Positions 1-4,186 of a stretch of 8,256 nucleotides of DNA are shown in pieces; positions within the stretch are counted from its first letter, which is position 1, and each line of letters begins with the position of its first letter. The stretch spans positions 1-8,256 of the forward strand of contig CAYFUI010000025.1 of assembly GCA_964346445.1 (NCBI GenBank), written 5' to 3'. Made by a program: the position numbers and the translations under genes. Source of the stretch: JAGOZV01 sp964346445 (lineage in GTDB: Bacteria > Patescibacteriota > Saccharimonadia > Saccharimonadales > Saccharimonadaceae). Below the pieces are notes generated by a model. That model saw only the letters and a list, made by a program, of their open reading frames with translations. It had not been told where the DNA came from and did no database searches.

Positions 1-33
1 CTCCCCGTACCCACGAAATTAAAAAAGTTAAAA

Positions 34-58
34 GTCCCGGGCTGTTAAAACCCGGGAC
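34..58 (-). terminator. Intrinsic terminator of the 65-490 gene
   Basis: An 8-bp perfect stem (GTCCCGGG at 34-41 with CCCGGGAC at 51-58) encloses a 9-nt loop. On the minus strand the stem is followed by a U-rich tract, read from the A-rich plus-strand stretch at about 21-33. It lies directly after the stop codon of the minus-strand gene at 65-490, so it should end that transcript. Confidence 0.85.
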
Positions 59-64
59 GTATTG

Positions 65-490
65 CTAGAAGGCGCGCAGCTGGTGGGCTGCATGTTCAAT
101 CACCTGTAGCGGTTCCGTAATGCCATCAAGGCTGCGTATGGTGCAAATGTCCATTAGCTCATACAGCTTGGCTGCTTCTAGGCGTGCCAAAAAATAAGGC
201 ACTCGGCGGCTGTTTATGGCGTGTTGGGCGCATTCCAGGTAGTAAAGCAGCATTATTGCCGCGTAGTTAGACCGTATGCGTAGCATGCGGTCTGCCAGTA
301 GAACTATATGGTTGCCCCAGTCTGGGCGCTGTGCGTCATGGGCGGCATCAACCTCGATGAGTAGCTCTTCAAGGTTTATCATCCCAGGCCAGCAGTTTTG
401 AAACACTGCTATAATCTTAGCCTTGGCATCTTCTAACGCCGCTATTTGTGTAGCTGTTAATAACGGCTCCTGCCTTCTTTCAATATGCAT
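65..490 (-). CDS. Hypothetical helical protein, 141 aa
   Basis: I do not recognise this family. The product is 141 residues with no signal peptide and no membrane helix, and looks mostly alpha-helical and cytoplasmic. It is rich in Ala, Leu and Ile, with tryptophans near residues 34 and 58 and a Leu/Tyr-rich helix around residues 79-88. The start is supported by AGAAAGG on the minus strand (plus 497-503), 6 nt before the ATG. A promoter with 17-bp spacing lies at 529-557 and a terminator directly follows the stop, so the gene looks monocistronic. An inverted repeat overlaps the start codon (489-519). The size and helical character resemble the product of 1643-2038, but I could not establish homology. 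It is probably a lineage-restricted gene. The coding call is strong; the function is unknown. Confidence 0.8.
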   Translation of the reverse strand: MHIERRQEPLLTATQIAALEDAKAKIIAVFQNCWPGMINLEELLIEVDAAHDAQRPDWGNHIVLLADRMLRIRSNYAAIMLLYYLECAQHAINSRRVPYFLARLEAAKLYELMDICTIRSLDGITEPLQVIEHAAHQLRAF

Positions 491-519
491 TGTACGCCTT
501 TCTACTCGGAGTGTACAAT
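489..519 (-). promoter_or_regulatory. Inverted repeat overlapping the start codon of 65-490
   Basis: ATTGTAC (489-495) and GTACAAT (513-519) form a 7-bp inverted repeat spaced by 17 nt. In the predicted mRNA (start near 522) the repeat would make a hairpin at the extreme 5' end. The A and U of the AUG would be paired and the AGAAAGG ribosome binding site would sit in the loop. As DNA it could equally be a repressor site just downstream of the transcription start. The repeat is seen directly; either role is inference. Confidence 0.45.
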
Positions 520-528
520 TAATACCTT

Positions 529-557
529 ATTATAATATAAAATAGTTGTTCTGTAAA
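529..557 (-). promoter_or_regulatory. Sigma-70 promoter of the 65-490 gene
   Basis: On the minus strand, TTTACA (plus 552-557) and TATAAT (plus 529-534) are separated by 17 bp. Transcription would start near 522, giving a leader of about 32 nt. Five of six -35 bases and all six -10 bases match the consensus. Confidence 0.8.
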
Positions 558-572
558 ATGCGGTAGTAAAAA

Positions 573-594
573 CCCCACACCGTTTGGTGTGGGG
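573..594 (-). terminator. Intrinsic terminator of the 605-1045 gene
   Basis: A perfect 9-bp stem, CCCCACACC (573-581) with GGTGTGGGG (586-594), closes a 4-nt loop. It is followed on the minus strand by five U residues (A568-A572 on plus). It lies 10 nt past the stop codon of the minus-strand gene. Confidence 0.88.
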
Positions 595-604
595 TATAGG
601 CGAT

Positions 605-1045
605 TTAGGCGGTAACCAGCTCAATTAAGGTCCTCATGCCCTCAATAAGGCTTAGCAGGTGATTTACACTCATCATGATGATTGTTCCAACCACCACTAC
701 CGCTGGTAAAACCTTGGTTGTGTCTAGTGCCTCTAAGAGGAGAGACGTGCATGCGTAGCCTACGGCAAATAGGCTTACCAAAGCTAGGATGGGTACGAAC
801 CACTGCTCTTTGTACCTTTTGCCTGTAGCACGCAGCATTTCGTTAAAAATGATGATTGCCGGTGCAATTACAGCCAGCAAGCTGGTGCTGGCTAGGACAG
901 TGTGCCAGCTTTCAACGATGGGTGTAAAAAGGTTGACAACGCTGACTGTAAGTAGACTAGTAACTAGCATACTAAAACTAATGGTGCTAATGGAAAAAAT
1001 AAAGCTTTTAATAATATTAGCTTTTAAAGCGGTGTAAGTTTGCAT
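605..1045 (-). CDS. Hypothetical four-helix membrane protein, 146 aa
   Basis: The family is not recognised. Four hydrophobic segments are visible at about residues 14-40, 48-68, 82-105 and 112-133. The only strongly basic loop (ATGKRYK, between helices 2 and 3) and the N-terminal lysines fit a topology with both termini and the middle loop in the cytoplasm. There is no cleavable signal peptide and no obvious catalytic motif. The frame extends upstream to an ATG at 1096, but that start has no usable ribosome binding site. The ATG at 1045 has AGGAG (plus 1052-1056) 6 nt before it, so I chose the shorter form. The gene has a fully consensus promoter with a leader of about 78 nt, a 27-bp near-palindrome at its transcription start, and its own terminator. 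Such a strong, apparently controlled promoter suggests high or switchable expression. Confidence 0.8.
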   Translation of the reverse strand: MQTYTALKANIIKSFIFSISTISFSMLVTSLLTVSVVNLFTPIVESWHTVLASTSLLAVIAPAIIIFNEMLRATGKRYKEQWFVPILALVSLFAVGYACTSLLLEALDTTKVLPAVVVVGTIIMMSVNHLLSLIEGMRTLIELVTA

Positions 1046-1094
1046 AGGTAGCTCCTGGTTGTAGTGAAGGTTAACGCTTTCGCTCTTAAGGTAC

Positions 1095-1121
1095 ATTACC
1101 TTAGTAAGTTACTAACGTAAT
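1095..1121. promoter_or_regulatory. 27-bp near-perfect dyad, probable operator
   Basis: TTAGTAA (1101-1107) and TTACTAA (1109-1115) flank a single G. They are continued outward by ATTAC (1095-1099) and GTAAT (1117-1121), with one C/C mismatch (1100/1116). So 12 of 13 positions are symmetric. The dyad begins just downstream of the predicted transcription start (about 1123) of the minus-strand membrane-protein gene, a classical place for repressor binding. The central spacing is too tight for a full RNA hairpin, which favours a DNA-binding dimer, though a smaller hairpin could form. The role is inferred. Confidence 0.55.
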
Positions 1122-1129
1122 ATACTTAT

Positions 1130-1158
1130 ATTATAGCATTCTTATGCTTATTTGTCAA
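1130..1158 (-). promoter_or_regulatory. Fully consensus sigma-70 promoter of 605-1045
   Basis: On the minus strand a perfect TTGACA (plus 1153-1158) is followed by a 17-bp spacer and a perfect TATAAT (plus 1130-1135). The spacer ends in TGC, giving an extended -10 as well. Start of transcription is expected near 1123. This is the strongest-looking promoter in the window. Confidence 0.92.
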
Positions 1159-1172
1159 TATTAAAGGGCGCA

Positions 1173-1215
1173 TAATACTAGTACTAGTTTTATAAATATG
1201 GTATTACTAGTATTA
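1173..1215. promoter_or_regulatory. Inverted repeat with three ACTAGT palindromes, probable operator
   Basis: TAATACTAGTA (1173-1183) and TACTAGTATTA (1205-1215) are exact reverse complements, 21 bp apart. A further ACTAGT at 1183-1188 abuts the left arm. The element lies in the divergent intergenic region. The right arm covers the candidate -10 and start site of the plus-strand gene at 1253. The left arm is about 15 bp beyond the -35 of the minus-strand gene. It shares TACTA/TAGTA words with the dyad at 1095-1121, so one regulator may bind both. Sequence symmetry is seen; the function is inferred. Confidence 0.5.
1199..1207 (+). promoter_or_regulatory. Candidate extended -10 for the 1253-1570 gene
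   Basis: TG (1199-1200), one base, then TATTAC (1202-1207) forms an extended -10. There is no good -35 at the expected distance. Start would be near 1214, leaving a leader of about 38 nt. It lies within the inverted repeat at 1173-1215, which would fit repression. This is a weaker call than the other promoters. Confidence 0.35.
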
Positions 1216-1252
1216 GTCCTTTTAATTTTTGGTATTTAGGAGGTGGTGCTAG

Positions 1253-1570
1253 GTGGCGCTACATAAAAGGCTGTTTAGCCCATTAAGTAAGCAAATTGCC
1301 CAGCGGCCACTCCTTTGGTTGGTGATTGGCTTTTTGCTGGCATTTTTCTGGATAATTTTAACACCAATAGGTACTAAGCTTATCCTAATGGTCAGCCAAA
1401 CGGCTGTGGTACGCACTGCGCTAATTGCTGGTTTGTTATTAACTGGCGAAGTCCTGTCATGGGTAGGAGTGGTGATTGTTGCTAGTGTCACAGTGGTCAG
1501 TGGTAAAGATTACTTACCCTGGGTCAAACACCCGCTAAAAAGCTTGCGTCAGTACTGGCGGCAGCGATAA
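1253..1570 (+). CDS. Small two-helix membrane protein, 105 aa
   Basis: The gene begins with GTG, supported by a full AGGAGG (1238-1243) 9 nt upstream. Two hydrophobic segments are seen at about residues 19-38 and 56-83. Both ends are basic (HKR near the N-terminus, and a C-terminal tail with several Lys and Arg), so both termini are probably cytoplasmic. The second helix carries GE at 65-66, W70 and G72, with GKD at 84-86. This loosely resembles the stand-alone transporter suffix domain, which has a GE..FW.G..L.GKE-like signature. I recall that signature only by pattern and rate the match low. No terminator is seen after the stop. The next gene has its own promoter 10 bp downstream, so some read-through is likely. 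Confidence 0.75.
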   Translation: MALHKRLFSPLSKQIAQRPLLWLVIGFLLAFFWIILTPIGTKLILMVSQTAVVRTALIAGLLLTGEVLSWVGVVIVASVTVVSGKDYLPWVKHPLKSLRQYWRQR

Positions 1571-1579
1571 AGGGCGTAC

Positions 1580-1607
1580 TTGCATATATTAGTATATATG
1601 TTATAGT
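1580..1607 (+). promoter_or_regulatory. Promoter of the 1643-2038 gene with a dyad in its spacer
   Basis: TTGCAT (1580-1585), a 16-bp spacer and TATAGT (1602-1607) are preceded by TG at 1599-1600, an extended -10. Start is expected near 1614, which places the upstream in-frame ATG codons at 1610 and 1613 at or before the transcript start. The spacer region holds a symmetric CATATAT (1583-1589) / ATATATG (1594-1600) dyad that could be a binding site. Confidence 0.75.
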
Positions 1608-1642
1608 ACATGATGTTGCACCTTCTAGAGAAAGGCTGTGCA

Positions 1643-2038
1643 ATGGCACCAGAACAAAATGGAAAAACCGATGTAACGACCATTCAGGAATTTGAAAAGA
1701 AGCTAACAGTTACCTTAGCAGCTTCGGCGCCAGCCGCAGCCTATGAGGGTGGCTTCCAAGAGGCATGGAGCCTGTTAAAACAAGACATGCCACAAGCAGC
1801 AGCTAAGGTGCGCCAAGAGGCCTATAGCCGGCTGCTAGAGGCCGGCTTTCACACGCCGCTCCTGCTTGTTTGCCTGCGTGAAGCAGTCCGCTTGGTCATT
1901 TACGGTGAATTCGTTGAAGCGGAGGATTGGCTAGACCGCTGCCAAGAAATACGGCGTGTCTACGTACCTTATGTGGACATCAGTCCCATTAAGGAAGTAC
2001 GACAGTACATCAAAGCGCTGCAACAGTTAACGGCTTAA
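1643..2038 (+). CDS. Hypothetical helical protein, 131 aa
   Basis: The family is not recognised. There is no signal peptide or membrane helix. The first 30 residues look flexible and the rest is helical. The segment at about residues 83-103 (YGEF.EAEDWLD spacing) resembles a single TPR-like helix hairpin, but no repeated array is visible. The frame opens at 1610, giving 142 residues, but the promoter places transcription start near 1614. Only the ATG at 1643 has a ribosome binding site (GAGAAAGG at 1628-1635, 7 nt before), so I chose 1643. A strong terminator follows. The gene is probably cytoplasmic and independently transcribed. It could be a protein-interaction scaffold, but that is a guess. 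Confidence 0.78.
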   Translation: MAPEQNGKTDVTTIQEFEKKLTVTLAASAPAAAYEGGFQEAWSLLKQDMPQAAAKVRQEAYSRLLEAGFHTPLLLVCLREAVRLVIYGEFVEAEDWLDRCQEIRRVYVPYVDISPIKEVRQYIKALQQLTA

Positions 2039-2051
2039 CTAAGGGCTGTTC

Positions 2052-2105
2052 GCCCCAGCTACTTATTGTTTTATACAGTAATTGTAGCTGGGGCTTTTTT
2101 CTTTA
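2052..2105 (+). terminator. Intrinsic terminator of the 1643-2038 gene
   Basis: GCCCCAGCTAC (2052-2062) pairs with GTAGCTGGGGC (2084-2094), an 11-bp perfect stem with a 21-nt AT-rich loop. It is followed by six T residues and more T-rich sequence (2095-2104). Confidence 0.9.
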
Positions 2106-2114
2106 AAATTAAAA

Positions 2115-2138
2115 ACCCTAGCTGCGTACAGCTAGGGT
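2115..2138 (-). terminator. Intrinsic terminator of the 2244-2942 gene
   Basis: CCCTAGCTG (2116-2124) pairs with CAGCTAGGG (2129-2137) around a CGTA loop, with one more A-T pair outside. On the minus strand the stem runs into U residues (A2111-A2115 on plus, then more A-rich sequence). It sits about 105 nt past the stop codon of the minus-strand gene, back to back with the terminator of the convergent gene. Confidence 0.87.
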
Positions 2139-2243
2139 AGGGTAGATGCCAATAGGTCTACTGGTAGGGTGCCACTAAGAGGCCATAGTCACTCGCATCC
2201 TGGTCAGGAGTACAATAAGCGTAATTATACTATATTTTACGTA

Positions 2244-2942
2244 TTAGGAAAGTATGTCTTGGACAGTCCGCTTAATAAACCAGTAAATGAAGATAAAGAC
2301 ATGGGGCAGTAAAAGGTATATACCGTAGCCATAGCCCTTAAACAGCCTGATGGTAATTCTTTTAAAATAGTTAAACTTAGCCTTAAGGGTATAGTAGGAG
2401 CTTAGGCTGTCATCCAATTCAAAATATTTATAAACTTTTTCCAAATCCTTATTAAATTCCTCAATCAGTTTTTCTAGCTTAGCGTTGTTTAGTTCGGTAA
2501 TGCTACTAGGTTGCTTAACTATTAATTCTTCAGTAGAAACCACCTCATCCAAATAAACCAAGTTAGGCATAATAAGCACCCCAGTATTAACTGCCCGGTT
2601 ATTGGTCATGGTGTCCCATTGGCAAGCCAAGCCATCAAAGGCTAGCTTGAAGTTTTCTTGGTTCATTTGGGCCCTTTCGTATTCGCCTAGTAGTGTGTTA
2701 ACTTGCCATAGCAGTTGGTGACCATAGTAGTAAACCAGGTCCCGGATGTTTTCATTGTTAAATGAATTACGAATTAGCCGCCTCAATTCTATTAACTGGC
2801 TGCTGTAGTGATACATGTCTATTGGGGAGTAGACGTTTTTAATAATGTAATTTAGCTGGCGCATAAACAATAGGCGCTCTTGGTCTAGCTTGTTTTGTTG
2901 GTACTGTTCACGGTAGGTTGGCTTTTTTATTACTTCGCGCAT
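2244..2942 (-). CDS. Hypothetical protein with one C-terminal membrane helix, 232 aa
   Basis: The family is not recognised. The first 200 residues are hydrophilic and rich in Asn, Gln, Tyr, Leu and charged residues. They look largely helical, with a charged, possibly coiled stretch at about 150-175. A single hydrophobic segment at about 207-223 is followed by a short KRTVQDILS tail. The arrangement suggests a tail-anchored protein with its bulk in the cytoplasm. There is no N-terminal signal peptide and no known catalytic motif. The start is supported by AGGAG on the minus strand (plus 2947-2951), 4 nt before the ATG. The composition is more AT-rich and Asn/Tyr-rich than in the ribosomal genes beside it. 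It is transcribed divergently from rpsL under its own promoter. Confidence 0.8.
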   Translation of the reverse strand: MREVIKKPTYREQYQQNKLDQERLLFMRQLNYIIKNVYSPIDMYHYSSQLIELRRLIRNSFNNENIRDLVYYYGHQLLWQVNTLLGEYERAQMNQENFKLAFDGLACQWDTMTNNRAVNTGVLIMPNLVYLDEVVSTEELIVKQPSSITELNNAKLEKLIEEFNKDLEKVYKYFELDDSLSSYYTLKAKFNYFKRITIRLFKGYGYGIYLLLPHVFIFIYWFIKRTVQDILS

Positions 2943-2975
2943 ATAGCTCCTAGCTTAATTTAACCTTATCTTAAT

Positions 2976-3003
2976 ATAATACCATAATGTATAGGAAATG
3001 CAA
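2976..3003 (-). promoter_or_regulatory. Promoter of the 2244-2942 gene
   Basis: On the minus strand, TTGCAT (plus 2998-3003), a 16-bp spacer and TATTAT (plus 2976-2981) occur, with TGG just before the -10 forming an extended -10. Start is expected near 2969, giving a leader of about 27 nt. The layout matches the promoter at 1580-1607, including the same TTGCAT. Confidence 0.72.
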
Positions 3004-3061
3004 TGGTTTAAAGCTAACTAAGTTGCTGGTACTGGCCTTTATTTTAACAGCCTAGAAGCGG

Positions 3062-3090
3062 TAGACATTTTTTAATAAATATGCTAATAA
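3062..3090 (+). promoter_or_regulatory. Candidate main promoter of the rpsL-rpsG-fusA operon
   Basis: TAGACA (3062-3067), a 17-bp spacer and TAATAA (3085-3090) occur, with TGC directly before the -10 (extended -10). Transcription would start near 3097, giving a leader of about 135 nt that holds the two hairpins at 3115-3151 and 3165-3192. A weaker TATAAG closer to the gene (about 3205) cannot be excluded as a second start. Confidence 0.6.
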
Positions 3091-3114
3091 TGGTTATTGA
3101 GTTTCCGCTCGCTA

Positions 3115-3151
3115 TTTTTAGTTATGCAATTTGTGTACAGCTAACTAAAAA
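3115..3151 (+). promoter_or_regulatory. Leader hairpin 1 upstream of rpsL
   Basis: TTTTTAGTTA (3115-3124) and TAACTAAAAA (3142-3151) are exact reverse complements, a 10-bp AT-rich stem with a 17-nt loop. In the leader RNA this would be the 5'-most structure. It has no terminator-like U tract. The pairing is certain as sequence; its role is unknown. Confidence 0.45.
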
Positions 3152-3164
3152 AGGGTTGAGCAAG

Positions 3165-3192
3165 GTGGCTAATCCGTGCTGGGAGTGGCTAC
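3165..3192 (+). promoter_or_regulatory. Leader hairpin 2 upstream of rpsL
   Basis: Positions 3165-3175 pair with 3182-3192: ten pairs, including two G-U, and one A/G mismatch (3172/3185), closing a 6-nt loop. The stem lies about 30 nt upstream of the ribosome binding site AAGGGAG (3221-3227). No U run follows, so it is not a terminator. It is a candidate for binding an operon-encoded ribosomal protein, but that is inference. Confidence 0.45.
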
Positions 3193-3231
3193 AAAATACT
3201 TTAATATAAGATAAAGTCATAAGGGAGAATT

Positions 3232-3645
3232 ATGCCTACAATTAACCAATTGGTACGCAAACCGCGTAAAACTGCTGCCAAGAAGTCCAAATCACCGGCA
3301 CTTGGTAAAACTTTTAATGCATTAAAAACCCGCTATAAAGACCAAAATGGTCCATTAAAGCGTGGTGTTTGCATTAGGGTAACAACTAAAACACCTAAAA
3401 AGCCTAACTCGGCTCTACGTAAAGTAGCCCGTGTACGCCTAACTAATGGCCAAGAAGTTTGGGCCTATATTGGCGGAGAAGGGCACAACCTGCAAGAGCA
3501 CGCAGTAGTGCTAGTGCGTGGTGGCCGTGTGCCTGACCTACCAGGTGTCCGCTACCACATTGTGCGTGGTGCATTAGACCTTCAGGGTGTTAATGAGCGC
3601 AAACAAGGTCGTTCTAAATATGGTACTAAGAAAGGGGATAAATAA
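3232..3645 (+). CDS. rpsL: 30S ribosomal protein S12
   Basis: S12 sits at the decoding centre of the 30S subunit and helps monitor codon-anticodon pairing. The 137-residue product matches the family throughout: NQLVRKPR at the N-terminus, TPKKPNSALRK at 54-64, GGEGHNLQEH at 81-90 and GRSKYGTKK near the end. It carries the 14-residue insertion after residue 24 typical of Gram-positive type S12 and absent in E. coli. Lys56 corresponds to E. coli Lys42 and is conserved. Asp102, equal to the methylthiolated Asp88, is also kept. The residue equal to E. coli Lys87 is Pro101, in GGRVPDLPG. Substitutions at Lys87 in E. coli cause streptomycin resistance. The ribosome binding site AAGGGAG ends 4 nt before the ATG. 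The gene leads the str operon and its stop overlaps the rpsG start. Confidence 0.98.
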   Translation: MPTINQLVRKPRKTAAKKSKSPALGKTFNALKTRYKDQNGPLKRGVCIRVTTKTPKKPNSALRKVARVRLTNGQEVWAYIGGEGHNLQEHAVVLVRGGRVPDLPGVRYHIVRGALDLQGVNERKQGRSKYGTKKGDK

Positions 3646-4124
3646 TGCCACGTAAAACTAATGTTAAGTTACAACGTCAATTAAAACCAGACAGGCGCTA
3701 CCAAAGCCCCCTAGTGCAACGTTTAATCAATAAGTCTATGCGTGATGGTAAAAAGCTTTTAGCTGAACGTAGTGTTTATGAAGCGCTTGAAACCGCTGCT
3801 CGTAAACTTGATAGTGAAAACCCACTAGAAGTTTTTGAAAAAGCTTTGAAGAATGTTTCACCTAACTTTGAAGTGAAGTCCCGCCGGGTTGGTGGTGCTA
3901 ACTACCAAATTCCTTTCCCAATTAGCGGCCACCGTCAGCAGCATTTTGCCTTTACTTGGCTAGTACAAAGTGCAAGGGCACGCACTGGCATGTCATATGC
4001 ACAGCGTTTAGCCAATGAAATTGTAGATGCTTATAATGAAACGGGCGCAGCTTTTAAGAAAAAAGAAGATACGCACAAAATGGCCGAAGCTAACCGTGCT
4101 TTTGCGCATTTTGCCCGTGGCTAA
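3645..4124 (+). CDS. rpsG: 30S ribosomal protein S7
   Basis: S7 nucleates assembly of the 3' major domain of 16S rRNA and lines the mRNA/E-site exit of the 30S head. The product is 159 residues, near the usual 156. Recognisable blocks are MPRK at the start, DGKK near residue 35, VKSRRVGGANYQ at 77-88, and KKEDTHKMAEANRAFAH near the C-terminus. The segment after NYQ, which forms the beta-hairpin, differs strongly from the common VEVRPVRRNALA pattern and reads FPISGHRQQHFA. The start overlaps the rpsL stop as TAATG, with AAAGGGG just upstream, so translation is probably coupled. A 62-nt gap separates it from fusA. Confidence 0.97.
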   Translation: MPRKTNVKLQRQLKPDRRYQSPLVQRLINKSMRDGKKLLAERSVYEALETAARKLDSENPLEVFEKALKNVSPNFEVKSRRVGGANYQIPFPISGHRQQHFAFTWLVQSARARTGMSYAQRLANEIVDAYNETGAAFKKKEDTHKMAEANRAFAHFARG

Positions 4125-4186
4125 GTGTCATTTATTAATGGTTTAATAGTAAATTTAAAAAATAAGGATAATAGAAGAGGAAGAAT

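Noticed and set aside
789..1037. An 82-codon plus-strand frame opposite the membrane-protein gene
   Set aside because: The minus-strand gene has a consensus promoter, a good ribosome binding site and a terminator; the plus frame has none of these.
1046..1096. Upstream extension of the four-helix membrane protein to an ATG at 1096
   Set aside because: That ATG has no properly spaced ribosome binding site, while AGGAG lies 6 nt before the ATG at 1045.
65..2038. Paralogy of the two helical proteins at 65-490 and 1643-2038
   Set aside because: Similar size, helical character and ribosome binding site, but an ungapped comparison by eye gives only scattered Leu and Ala matches.
3012..3148. Direct repeat AGCTAACTAA at 3012-3021 and 3139-3148
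   Set aside because: Ten bases in AT-rich non-coding DNA can recur by chance, and the second copy is explained by the leader hairpin.
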